Source: Actinomycetota bacterium
Lineage (GTDB): Bacteria; Actinomycetota; Acidimicrobiia; Acidimicrobiales; Ilumatobacteraceae
Length of the DNA stretch: 64,000 nt
Assembly: GCA_016213625.1 (NCBI GenBank)
Contig: JACQZZ010000013.1
Span: 89,763-153,762 of the forward strand
Direction: 5' to 3'
The number at the start of each line of letters is the position of its first letter. Position 1 is the first letter of the stretch. Below the pieces are notes generated by a model, which did no database searches, was not told the DNA's origin, and saw only the letters and a program-made list of their open reading frames with translations. The position numbers and the translations under genes are program-made. Shown one piece after another: positions 1-7,890 of this stretch.

Positions 1-635
1 TCAAGTGCTGACGGGTTGGCATCGATCAAGCTGCGCGGTCCTGGCAGGGACCAGTCGCCGTCCATGGGCACGACTCCGCCGCCGAGACAATCGGCCGCTG
101 GCTCGGTCGTCGTCGACGAAGCCTCTGTCGTACCGACTCCGGTCGACGCGTCGACGAGCCTGTTGTACACCACCATCCATCGCGCTTGGTATTGCCGTGG
201 CGTGAGTCGGTTACCTGCGGCTGGGTACGGCACGGTGTCCCACTCCGCCGAGGTCGGACCCGGAACGTGGCCGATGTACCAAACGACCGGCACGGTCGTG
301 ACGTCGCCACCGTGGTCGTTGAGGATCCCCGTGACGTTCTCCGCTGCCTTCGCGTCCTGGACCTCGGGCGGAGCGTCCTTGGCGTGGGTGTAGCCGCCGT
401 AGCCCGCCCACGAGCTGTCGAGGAACTGATAGGCGCCGGAGGCGGTCGACCCGGCTGCCTGGGCCCGGTAGTTGCCTCCCGACTCGAGCGTGCGAATCGT
501 GGCGAGCACGGTGTCGGTCGAACCGGCCTGCTGACCGCAGATGGTCATCGGTGGCGGGTCGCCTCCAGCAACGAGCACCGGCAGCACGACGATGCCGAGG
601 AGCAGAGAACTCGTGAGAACGATCGCGGACTTCAT
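1..635 (-). CDS. Secreted lytic transglycosylase of the conjugation machinery (C-terminus outside window)
   Basis: The reading frame starts at the ATG at 635 on the minus strand and runs off the window edge, leaving about 211 residues. It opens with a short basic/hydrophobic secretion signal (about residues 1-25) and then a transglycosylase-like domain: TLESGGNYRA with the probable catalytic Glu, followed by ASGAYQFLDSSW and a Gln-Asp-Ala-rich helix, the pattern of actinobacterial resuscitation-factor/SLT-like domains. A linker rich in Ser/Thr follows, then the segment DGDWSLPGPRSLID, which in related conjugation proteins leads into an M23 peptidase domain; that part would be outside the window, so it is inferred. 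It is divergent from the pilin-like gene at 759 and probably opens the cell wall locally for the transfer channel. Confidence 0.8.
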   Translation of the reverse strand, partial: MKSAIVLTSSLLLGIVVLPVLVAGGDPPPMTICGQQAGSTDTVLATIRTLESGGNYRAQAAGSTASGAYQFLDSSWAGYGGYTHAKDAPPEVQDAKAAENVTGILNDHGGDVTTVPVVWYIGHVPGPTSAEWDTVPYPAAGNRLTPRQYQARWMVVYNRLVDASTGVGTTEASSTTTEPAADCLGGGVVPMDGDWSLPGPRSLIDANPSAL

Positions 636-758
636 CACCTCCAACGGACATCCCAGTGATGCATTCGGTGAAGCGATTCATCCTCGGCGGTCGGGGTGTG
701 TCCGTTGGTGGTCGAACCCCTGCCATGTCGGTCGGGAGCGAACACCCAGGAGGACTCG

Positions 759-1136
759 ATGGACGTAAGGACAAAGGCGAACAGTCGAAAGGCTCGATTG
801 CTGGCCGTTGCCTCGGCGATGTGCTTGGTCAGTGTGATGACGTTGCCGCAAGTGGCCTGGGCGGGTGCGGCGATCCCGAACCCACCAGCAGACGGCACGG
901 CTCCCGGCGCCGAGCTGGTGGGGCAAGTGCTCGGTTGGCTGAAGTGGGGCGGCCTCACGGCCGCACTGGCCGGCCTCCTCATCGGCGCAATCACCACCGG
1001 GATCGGTCATTTCGGCTCGAACTACGGGGCATCGTCTGCCGGGCGCAAGTGGCTGCTCGGCGGGATGGGTGCGGCGATCCTCTCAGGCCTCGCGTGGACG
1101 ATCGCTACCACCCTCTACGCGGCGACAGGCGGCTGA
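759..1136 (+). CDS. TrbC/VirB2-like pilin-type membrane protein
   Basis: 126 residues. The ATG at 759 is chosen because a perfect AGGAGG (748-753) lies five bases upstream. The protein has a basic N-terminus and a signal sequence ending near AWAGA, a Pro-rich stretch, then two hydrophobic segments separated by a short Gly/Ser-rich loop, the layout of conjugative pilin/TrbC proteins. It is the first gene of a tightly packed plus-strand transfer operon; the next gene starts at a GTG two bases after its stop. It probably forms a channel or surface component at the membrane. Family assignment rests on topology and position rather than on a diagnostic motif. Confidence 0.6.
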   Translation: MDVRTKANSRKARLLAVASAMCLVSVMTLPQVAWAGAAIPNPPADGTAPGAELVGQVLGWLKWGGLTAALAGLLIGAITTGIGHFGSNYGASSAGRKWLLGGMGAAILSGLAWTIATTLYAATGG

Positions 1137-1138
1137 TC

Positions 1139-1786
1139 GTGCGTCGGCTCACCGTGTTCTTCGCAGTGCTCGCTGCAGTGGCCGCGATCGGTGTCGTCGT
1201 CATGCGCATCGGCTCCCACGAGTCGACCGCATCCACGGACGCGGTGGTCGATGACCACCAACTCCAGCTGCCACCCACTGAACCAAGCGATGACATGGAG
1301 GATGCGCGCATCGCAGCGGTGGCAGCCGTCGCCCTCACCGATGACGTGGCTCGCGCCGGGTTCATCTCTCGCCGCGAGTTGATCGAGTCCTTCACCACTG
1401 ATTCGTACGGGCCGACCCTGGCGGAAGAGACCTCGGCGGCCGTCACCGCAATGCTGCTCGACCTCGGCGAGCGTGACGTCAATCCGGCCGATCTGCACGT
1501 CGTCGAACAGCCGATCTCCGCACGAGCTGAGGTGACCGCGAGCGGCGTGCGCGTCGAGGTGTGGTCCGTCTTGGTGGTGGCGGTGCCGGGCACGGGACCC
1601 GGCCGACAGGTGTGGCGCACCGTGACGCTCGACATGGTGCAGGTGGGCAGCCGTTGGTTGGTCGACCGGTGGTCCTCGGTGCCCGGGCCGACTCCTTCGC
1701 CCGCAGCGGAAGCAGCGTTCGATGACGCCAAGGCGTTCGTCGAGCCGCTCGGTTGGCCACCGGCAAGTACAGCGGCGGTGCGCTGA
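1139..1786 (+). CDS. Single-pass conjugal transfer protein, VirB8/TcpC-like
   Basis: 215 residues from the GTG at 1139, two bases after the pilin-like stop. One N-terminal membrane segment (about residues 4-22) is followed by an acidic Thr/Pro linker and a roughly 150-residue outer domain whose alternating helix and strand pattern (SRRELIESF, VEVWSVLVV, VTLDMVQVGSRWLVDRW) resembles the NTF2-like fold of VirB8/TcpC assembly proteins. It lies between the pilin-like and VirB6-like genes, where a VirB8 homologue is expected, and its stop overlaps the next ATG by one base. The fold is inferred from pattern and context. Confidence 0.55.
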   Translation: MRRLTVFFAVLAAVAAIGVVVMRIGSHESTASTDAVVDDHQLQLPPTEPSDDMEDARIAAVAAVALTDDVARAGFISRRELIESFTTDSYGPTLAEETSAAVTAMLLDLGERDVNPADLHVVEQPISARAEVTASGVRVEVWSVLVVAVPGTGPGRQVWRTVTLDMVQVGSRWLVDRWSSVPGPTPSPAAEAAFDDAKAFVEPLGWPPASTAAVR

Positions 1787-3009
1787 TGTGGCCGTTCCCG
1801 AACCCCCTTGACTTGTTCGGCGACGCCATCGGGGGCGTGGTCGGCTGGGCTTGGGACAAGGTGATCCAAGGGATCTACACGTGGTTCGCGAATGGGTTGC
1901 TGCTCTTGATGGAATGGGTGTGGCGAGTCCTCGATACGGCAACCACTCCTCGGCTGAGCGAAGCCTGGTTCGAGACGGGTCTTGTGCGTCCGCTCGCCGG
2001 CATCTCGCTCGGAATCACGATCGCGTTGATGCTCGCGTCGGCTGTTCAAGCCGGGTTCGGCGGGCGTCCGGAGCTGGTCGTCGATGCCCTCAAGGAAGGC
2101 CCGAAGGCGATCGTCGCGTCTGCGCTGACGGTGACCGTCATGGACGTCCTGATCCGCGGCGCAGACGTGCTGTCCGACGTCGCTTGGCAGGCCGGTCGCA
2201 CCGATGCGCAGTCCGTGCTGGACGGACTCGCCCGCACGATGAGCAGTGCTGGCGGATTGGCCACCACGTTCCTCGGCCCGCTTGCTCTGCTGTTCGGGAT
2301 GATCGGCCTCATCGTCACCACCGTGGTGCTCTTCATGCGTTCCTCGCTGCTGTACCTCGTTGCAGCATTCGCGCCAATCGTCTGGTCGTCATCGGTGTCG
2401 CCGATGATGCGCGGCTCGGGTCGTCGACTCGTGCACGTCACCGTGGCGCTGGTCCTCGCCAAGCCGGCGATCGCAATGACGCTGGTGGTCGGCGTCAAGT
2501 TGCTGGCCAACGCCGGTGCTCCCGGCGCGGAGGGAACGACGGACGGCGCAGCAGCGCTCGGCACATTGATCTCGGGCTTCGCCTGCTTCGCGATCGCGGG
2601 CCTCTCTCCGTGGGTCGTCTATCGACTCCTGCCGTCCGTCGAGGGTGCCGCCGTGTCCTCGGGAATCGTCGGCGGCTGGGGACGTGCCGGCCTGACTGCG
2701 GCGCAGGCCGGTCTGATGGTGAAGTCACTCGGCGCGAGCGCGGCGGCATCCGCCGCAACTCGTGCGTTGCCGCAGCAGCTCTCGTCCGCCGGCGCGACGG
2801 GGGGAGGCGGGAGTGCGACGACGGGTACATCCGGTACCTCGGGCTCGCAGGGCTCATCACCGGCGACTGCCAGCGTGGGGTCGCCAGGAGCCGGCAGCGC
2901 GGGTGGTCTTGGCGCATCGGCACGAACTCGACCTGCCCGGCCATCGGTGGCTCCGAGGCCCGGCGCAGTTCCGGCGCCACAGCGCGACGATGAGGAGGTG
3001 CAGTCGTGA
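1786..3009 (+). CDS. VirB6/TrbL-like polytopic membrane protein
   Basis: 407 residues from the ATG at 1786, which overlaps the preceding stop. At least five or six hydrophobic segments are visible between residues 15 and 300, including LFGMIGLIVTTVVLFM, and the C-terminal 110 residues are a Gly/Ser/Ala/Pro-rich, apparently unstructured tail that turns cytoplasmic and charged at the end. This is the usual plan of VirB6/TrbL inner-membrane channel proteins in Gram-positive type IV secretion systems. The last four bases overlap the GTG start of the SCO6880-like gene, so translation is likely coupled. Confidence 0.7.
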   Translation: MWPFPNPLDLFGDAIGGVVGWAWDKVIQGIYTWFANGLLLLMEWVWRVLDTATTPRLSEAWFETGLVRPLAGISLGITIALMLASAVQAGFGGRPELVVDALKEGPKAIVASALTVTVMDVLIRGADVLSDVAWQAGRTDAQSVLDGLARTMSSAGGLATTFLGPLALLFGMIGLIVTTVVLFMRSSLLYLVAAFAPIVWSSSVSPMMRGSGRRLVHVTVALVLAKPAIAMTLVVGVKLLANAGAPGAEGTTDGAAALGTLISGFACFAIAGLSPWVVYRLLPSVEGAAVSSGIVGGWGRAGLTAAQAGLMVKSLGASAAASAATRALPQQLSSAGATGGGGSATTGTSGTSGSQGSSPATASVGSPGAGSAGGLGASARTRPARPSVAPRPGAVPAPQRDDEEVQS

Positions 3010-4487
3010 GCGACGCAGCACCAGTGCGCTATCGGTTCGGCGACCCCGCACGTGCCTCGCTGCTCCTCGGCCTCTCGCTGCGCCAGTCGATCCCGCTCGT
3101 CGTTGGCGTGCTCTGGCTCACCCTCTGCCTGATGGCTGGTCTGCCACTCGTGGGCGCGGTCGGCCCGGCGGTCGGCCTTGCCCTGGCGTTCGGCCGCTGG
3201 CGGCGCACACCGCTGTTCGATGTAGCCGGCCCCGGCATCCGCCTGTGGTGGACTCGGAGTCGCAACCGCAGTCCATGGGTACGGGCCTCGTTGCTGGCGG
3301 CGGGCCCCGGCTTCGACGACGATCTCCCGGAGCCATTGCGCGGTCTTGCGATGCTCGACGCACCGATCGACTGGCAAGCCGGCCGCCGGAGCGTTGCCGT
3401 TGTGCACGACCAGCGAGCCGGATCGGTGTCCTTGGTGTTGCAAGCGACTGGCGCCGGTTTCCCCGTCGCTTCACTGCGGGAGCAGGACGGGTTGATCGCC
3501 AGTTGGGGAGCAGCGCTCGGCCCGCTGGCCCGAGCTCAGTGCGCAGTCAGCCGACTCACGTGGCAGGAATGGGCACACCCGATCGGAGTGAGCGGTCATC
3601 GGGAGTTCCTCGACGGCCTCGACTGCCCGTCGAGCTCGGCGGCGAGCAAGGACTACCAGCAGCTGCTCGACCTGCAGGACCCGTTCACGATTGCGCACGA
3701 GGTACTGCTCACCCTGACCGTCGACATCCGTCGGGTCCGGACGCGCCGGCGAGAACCAGTCGCGGCGGCGATCGACACGCTGACGGATGAGGCTCGGCTG
3801 TTGGTCTCGCGGCTGGAGTCGGCGGGGGTTCGAGTCACTGGCCCCTTGGATGCACTCGAGCTGTCGACGGCGATTCGTCTCAGGTCGGATCCGTCACGAG
3901 TTGCACAGGTGTCGACAGTGCGGCGCTCCTTGGCGGCCGCGATCCGGAGAGGGCCAATCGAGTGGGGCCCGATGGCAGTCGAACCGCGCTGGGATGTCGT
4001 CTCCGTCGACGGCTCGATGCACCGGTCCTTCCGCGTCGCGGGTTGGCCGATGCTCCCGGTCGGCGCTGATTGGATGGCGCCCCTCCTCGCAGGCGACGGT
4101 GCGACCCGCATCGTCACAGTGGTCCTCGAGCCGGTGCCACTGCAGCGAGCCGCTGCAGACGCGAATCGACAACTGACGTCGATCGAGGCGGATCACGCGC
4201 AGAAGGAACGACACGGCTTCCGGTTGACCGCCCGCGAGCGGCGACGCCAGGCCGACGTCGAGACACGCGAGCGAGAGCTCGCCGAGGGGCATCCCGAGTT
4301 CCGACACGCAGCAATCGTCACCGTGGTGGCGGGCGGAAGCGACGAGCTCGACGACGCATGTGCCCGCGTCGAGCAAGCTGCGGCGCAGTCGATGCTCGAT
4401 CTCCGACCACTTGCAGCGCGCCAGGGCGAAGGGTGGGTGGCGTCGCTGCCGCTGGGGCGATCGTTCACAACTGGTACTCGCGCATGA
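3006..4487 (+). CDS. SCO6880-family conjugation protein (PrgI-like membrane part plus VirB4 N-terminal-like domain)
   Basis: 493 residues from the GTG at 3006. Two close N-terminal membrane segments (about residues 25-65, VVGVLWLTLCLMAGLPLVGAV) precede a long soluble region with RRREPVAAAIDTL and QKERHGFRLTARERRRQA. This is the arrangement of the SCO6880 family, which in Actinobacteria supplies as a separate chain what is the N-terminal domain of VirB4 elsewhere. It directly precedes and overlaps (ATGA) the VirB4 ATPase gene, supporting a split VirB4 in this element. No nucleotide-binding motif is present in this chain. Confidence 0.75.
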   Translation: MSDAAPVRYRFGDPARASLLLGLSLRQSIPLVVGVLWLTLCLMAGLPLVGAVGPAVGLALAFGRWRRTPLFDVAGPGIRLWWTRSRNRSPWVRASLLAAGPGFDDDLPEPLRGLAMLDAPIDWQAGRRSVAVVHDQRAGSVSLVLQATGAGFPVASLREQDGLIASWGAALGPLARAQCAVSRLTWQEWAHPIGVSGHREFLDGLDCPSSSAASKDYQQLLDLQDPFTIAHEVLLTLTVDIRRVRTRRREPVAAAIDTLTDEARLLVSRLESAGVRVTGPLDALELSTAIRLRSDPSRVAQVSTVRRSLAAAIRRGPIEWGPMAVEPRWDVVSVDGSMHRSFRVAGWPMLPVGADWMAPLLAGDGATRIVTVVLEPVPLQRAAADANRQLTSIEADHAQKERHGFRLTARERRRQADVETRERELAEGHPEFRHAAIVTVVAGGSDELDDACARVEQAAAQSMLDLRPLAARQGEGWVASLPLGRSFTTGTRA

Positions 4488-5890
4488 GCCGCCAGAGTGA
4501 TCTCCGGCTGCTGCCATCCGAGCAGGCGCGCCAACGTCGGGCGCAAGCCGTCCTCAGCGGCAGCGCGCTTCGGCGTGAGCGTCCTCACTCTGATGTACGC
4601 CCACCGGGAGTTCTCTCGGCCCACCGCGGGATACCTGGCGACTGGGCGCGGTCCACCATGGCGCACCTCTGCTCCGTGTACCCGTTCCACGCGGATGCAT
4701 CGTTCGGTGAGCGGGGAGTGCTCATGGGCGCCAACGTCACGGCTGGGATGGGCGGCTTCTTCTTCGACCCATTCGAGTTCTACGCCCAAGGCCACTTGAC
4801 CAACCCGAACATGATCGTGATGGGTTCCGTCGGCTTCGGGAAGTCGGCCACCGTCAAGGCGCTCGTGCGGCGCCTGAAGGCGGTGTACGGCACCGGGCGG
4901 TATCTGGCGATCGTCGACCCGAAGGGCGAGTACAGCTCCCTCGCTCACGACCTCGGGCTCACCGTGGTGCGCCTCTACCCCGGAGGCACCGATCGCGTCA
5001 ACCCGATGGACGCCGGAGGTGGCGACCAGGACGGAAGCGTGATCGCCCGCCAGAACCTGGCTGCGCAACTCGTCGTCGGGGTGCTGGGTCGCGAGCTCTC
5101 TCCGCTCGAGGACGCAGTCCTCGGGTGGGCGATCGAACGCCGATGTCAGAGCCCGGTGCCCTTCACGCTCCGCGATCTGTGCGCCGAGATACTCGACCCT
5201 CCCGACGAGCTGGTGCGCCTCTCTCGACACTCGCCGCTCGAACTCGCCCGGGCCACGGCTCCGGTGACCTTCGCTCTCGACAAGCTCTGCAGTCGCACGC
5301 TCCGGGGAATGTTCGATGGGCCGACCACCGTCTCGATCGATTGGGACAACGGTCCGGGCGTGGTGCTCGATCTCTCCACGGTGTACGGGAACGCCGAAGC
5401 GTTGCCCTTGGTGATGGTGGCCGCCACACACTGGTTGACCGGTGCCCTTCGAGGCAGACCGGAACGGCGGTCGGTGCAGGTGATCGACGAGGCGTGGGCA
5501 GCGGTCCGTCACGGCGCCAGCTACTTCCAGTCGTCGCTGAAGCTCTCACGCACCTACGGCGTCGCAACCGTGCTCGTCTGCCATCGCCCATCCGACCTCA
5601 CGGCGCAGGCCGACGACGGCACAGCCTCAGCCAAGATCGCAGCGGGGCTGCTGTCCGACATTCAAACGCGCGTGTTGCTGCGCCAACCACCCGAGCAGGT
5701 GGCGCTCGCTGCCGAGATGTTCGATCTCACCGAACGAGAGCGTGACTGGCTCGGGCAGCTCGTGCAGGGCCGCGGCATCTGGCGTGTGGGCGCAAGGTCC
5801 GCCGTCGTGCACACCGTGCTGACCGCGAACGAACGGCGGCTGTTCGACACCGACCAGGCGATGGTGGATCAGGGCGATGGGCCAGCGTGA
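4484..5890 (+). CDS. VirB4-like conjugation ATPase
   Basis: 468 residues; the ATG at 4484 overlaps the preceding TGA. After about 70 residues that look weakly folded comes an HPF-like region (FGERGVLMGANVTAGMGGFF) and the Walker A motif GSVGFGKSAT at about residue 113, then IVDPKGEY, and the Walker B segment VQVIDEAWA at about residue 333, followed by the RTYGVATVLVCHRPSDL sensor region and the QTRVLLRQPPEQ motif seen in VirB4/TraE ATPases. It energises assembly of the transfer channel at the inner face of the membrane. It is shorter than full-length VirB4 because its N-terminal domain is supplied by the SCO6880-like neighbour. Its end overlaps the primase start by 14 bases. Confidence 0.88.
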   Translation: MSRQSDLRLLPSEQARQRRAQAVLSGSALRRERPHSDVRPPGVLSAHRGIPGDWARSTMAHLCSVYPFHADASFGERGVLMGANVTAGMGGFFFDPFEFYAQGHLTNPNMIVMGSVGFGKSATVKALVRRLKAVYGTGRYLAIVDPKGEYSSLAHDLGLTVVRLYPGGTDRVNPMDAGGGDQDGSVIARQNLAAQLVVGVLGRELSPLEDAVLGWAIERRCQSPVPFTLRDLCAEILDPPDELVRLSRHSPLELARATAPVTFALDKLCSRTLRGMFDGPTTVSIDWDNGPGVVLDLSTVYGNAEALPLVMVAATHWLTGALRGRPERRSVQVIDEAWAAVRHGASYFQSSLKLSRTYGVATVLVCHRPSDLTAQADDGTASAKIAAGLLSDIQTRVLLRQPPEQVALAAEMFDLTERERDWLGQLVQGRGIWRVGARSAVVHTVLTANERRLFDTDQAMVDQGDGPA

Positions 5891-6983
5891 CCACCGCACC
5901 CATTGGCCGATCGGTGACGTGCTCGATCGCACCGACCTCGCTTCTCTGCTCGACGAACTCACGGAGTCCTCGGGCCGATCAGGGCCCGGCAGGAAGTGGC
6001 ATTGCCCAGTAGCCGACCACGATGACCACCACGCCTCCGTCACCATGTTCCGTGACCGACACGGGCACGAGCGCTGGCGGTGTTGGTCGGCCGACCATCG
6101 GGGCGATGCCGTCGACCTGGTGGCCAGCGTCAGGCATTGCGATCGCCTCGACGCCGTCGATTGGCTGGCGACGCGAGCCGGGCTGATCCCCGACAGACCC
6201 CTTCCGCCCATACCGATCAAGCGAACCCAGCCAGCGGTGGCAGCGGTCGAACCGAGCCCCATGGTCGAGCGATACGTGCGGGTCTGCGAGAGCGTCCTTC
6301 GGGGTCCGCAGGGTCGTGAGGTGCGTGACTGGCTGCACGCTCGCGGCTTGAACGACGACACGATTCGCACCAACAGGATCGGCGCTGATCCGGGGCGGAA
6401 GGTGATGCGCCGCGATCGTGGGCTGCCTTACGGCGCTGGGATCGCCGCCGTCATGCCGGCGCTCGATCCTGCGACTCGTGCCGTGTACGTCCAGGCCCGC
6501 TATCTCGACCCCGACACGACGGGGCGCAAGTACGACAATCCATCAGCGGCGATCGCCCCGCACCCGCGCCTCGCTTACCCCGTCCCGAGCGGCGAGCGCT
6601 GCCAGACACTGTTGGTGTGCGAAGGCCTGCCCGACGCGCTCACGGCGAGCCAGGCCGGCTTTCGATCGGTCGCACTGCTTGGTGCTCAGACCCCCGACGA
6701 GTCGGTTGCTGCTCGTCTTGCGAACTACGCCGCGAATCACGGCCTCGAGATCGCGATTGCCGCCGATCCGGACGCCGCCGGGCGCCGGTTGACAGCGACG
6801 CTCACAGATCTGCTCGACCAGCAGCAGGTCGGGGCCCGCTCGATCATCCCGCCCGAGGGGCTCGATGTGAACGCCTGGGCGCTCGCCGATCCGACCTGGC
6901 ATCAGACGATTGACGCACAGCTCCGACGTGCCTCGCTGGCAGCGTCGGCCGATCGTCCCGAGATCGACGGAATCGACCTCTGA
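5877..6983 (+). CDS. CHC2 zinc-finger/TOPRIM primase-like protein
   Basis: 368 residues. The N-terminus holds a DnaG-type zinc module (WHCPVADHDDH then WRCWSADHRGDAVDLV), in which several Cys positions are replaced by His, followed by ATRAGL. The central part contains a TOPRIM domain: LLVCEGLPDALTA with its Glu, then AIAADPDAAGRR with the DxD-like acidic pair, then PEGLDVNAWAL. Proteins of this design prime complementary-strand synthesis after conjugative entry, and the gene lies inside the transfer operon between VirB4 and SSB. No helicase domain is fused. Its start overlaps the virB4 end. Confidence 0.8.
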   Translation: MGQRDHRTHWPIGDVLDRTDLASLLDELTESSGRSGPGRKWHCPVADHDDHHASVTMFRDRHGHERWRCWSADHRGDAVDLVASVRHCDRLDAVDWLATRAGLIPDRPLPPIPIKRTQPAVAAVEPSPMVERYVRVCESVLRGPQGREVRDWLHARGLNDDTIRTNRIGADPGRKVMRRDRGLPYGAGIAAVMPALDPATRAVYVQARYLDPDTTGRKYDNPSAAIAPHPRLAYPVPSGERCQTLLVCEGLPDALTASQAGFRSVALLGAQTPDESVAARLANYAANHGLEIAIAADPDAAGRRLTATLTDLLDQQQVGARSIIPPEGLDVNAWALADPTWHQTIDAQLRRASLAASADRPEIDGIDL

Positions 6984-7096
6984 AAGGAGATGTGCGACAT
7001 GTGTCGACAGCTGCGCGGTAGCGTGAAACCAACCGGTTCGAGGTGCTCCGTTCAAGCGCCCCCCATCATGCACTCACAGATGTGGAGGGGGCTGCT

Positions 7097-7429
7097 ATGA
7101 ACGTCTTGAGCCTTACAGGGGCGCTCGCAGCGGACCCGGTTCGGCGCGACACCAACAAGGGTGTTGTCTGCGAGTTTCGTCTCGCCGTCGACTCGCGGCC
7201 GCGATTGTGGATCGTTGTCCAGACCTGGGGACAACTCGCCGGCCGGTGTGCACAGCACCTCACATCCGGTCGCCACGTGGCCGTCAGCGGTCAGCTGCTG
7301 TGCGAGGAGTTCGTGACGCGTGCCGGCGACAAGGCGACTCGATGGTTCACCAGGGCCACGACCGTCACCTTCCTCGACCGCCCCGCTCATGATGCGGGAG
7401 AGACCGCACTGGATGAGGTGGCACGATGA
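7097..7429 (+). CDS. ssb: Single-stranded DNA-binding protein
   Basis: 110 residues from the ATG at 7097; the GGAGGGG at 7084-7090 fixes this start over an ATG further upstream. An OB-fold SSB pattern is clear: MNVLSLTGALAADPVRRDT, CEFRLAVDS, WIVVQTWGQLAGRCAQHL, and GRHVAVSGQLLCEEF. It lacks the long acidic tail of chromosomal SSBs, as is common for element-borne copies. It likely coats the transferred strand during conjugation. It overlaps the next gene (ATGA), and 113 bases separate it from the primase, so it may also have its own promoter. Confidence 0.85.
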   Translation: MNVLSLTGALAADPVRRDTNKGVVCEFRLAVDSRPRLWIVVQTWGQLAGRCAQHLTSGRHVAVSGQLLCEEFVTRAGDKATRWFTRATTVTFLDRPAHDAGETALDEVAR

Positions 7430-7890
7430 CCGCCGTCGGCGAGTGGGTGTTCCGCCATGCCGGTGGGTGCCTCATCGACTGGCCGGACCTTCCGATCCCG
7501 GCGAATCGGATCGCATGGCGATGGGTCGCAACGCTCTGGCCTGATGCGCTCTGTCACGACGGCTTCGCTGCGCTCGATTGGGAGGAAGGGGCGCGCGGCT
7601 GGCAGATCCCGATGACGTTGTCAGTCGGCGACGTCATCGAGTTCGGCATCACCACACATGACCCGGCCGGCGCGCCGATCGAGGCGAGCACGCATCGTTG
7701 GTACGGTTGGCTCGACCACGCCACCGAAATCGGCCTGATCATCTCGGGTCCCTACTCGCATCCCAGCGATGCCGTGGCCGACGCCCGAGCGCTCGTCGAC
7801 GAGCTTCGCCTCGATCAACTCGACCCGCCCATCGAAGCGCTGGTCGAACTGATGCAGGCTGCGGTGGATCGGCCGGGAGAACCTCGGTGA
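7426..7890 (+). CDS. Uncharacterised conjugation-operon protein
   Basis: 154 residues, starting at an ATG that overlaps the ssb stop and ending over the GTG of the coupling protein gene. It has no membrane segment or signal. It is rich in Trp (WVFRHAGG, WRWVATLWPDAL, WEEGARGWQIP, HRWYGWLDHA), suggesting a compact beta domain, with a helical, acidic C-terminus (ALVDELRLDQLDPPIEALVELM). I do not recognise the family. Being locked between ssb and virD4 in one transcript, it probably acts in DNA processing or substrate recruitment, but nothing in the sequence states this. Confidence 0.7.
   Translation: MTAVGEWVFRHAGGCLIDWPDLPIPANRIAWRWVATLWPDALCHDGFAALDWEEGARGWQIPMTLSVGDVIEFGITTHDPAGAPIEASTHRWYGWLDHATEIGLIISGPYSHPSDAVADARALVDELRLDQLDPPIEALVELMQAAVDRPGEPR

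Noticed and set aside
4193..5512. 439-residue minus-strand frame opposite virB4
   Set aside because: It mirrors the VirB4 gene, whose Walker motifs and overlaps are clear; the minus frame shows no motif or ribosome site.
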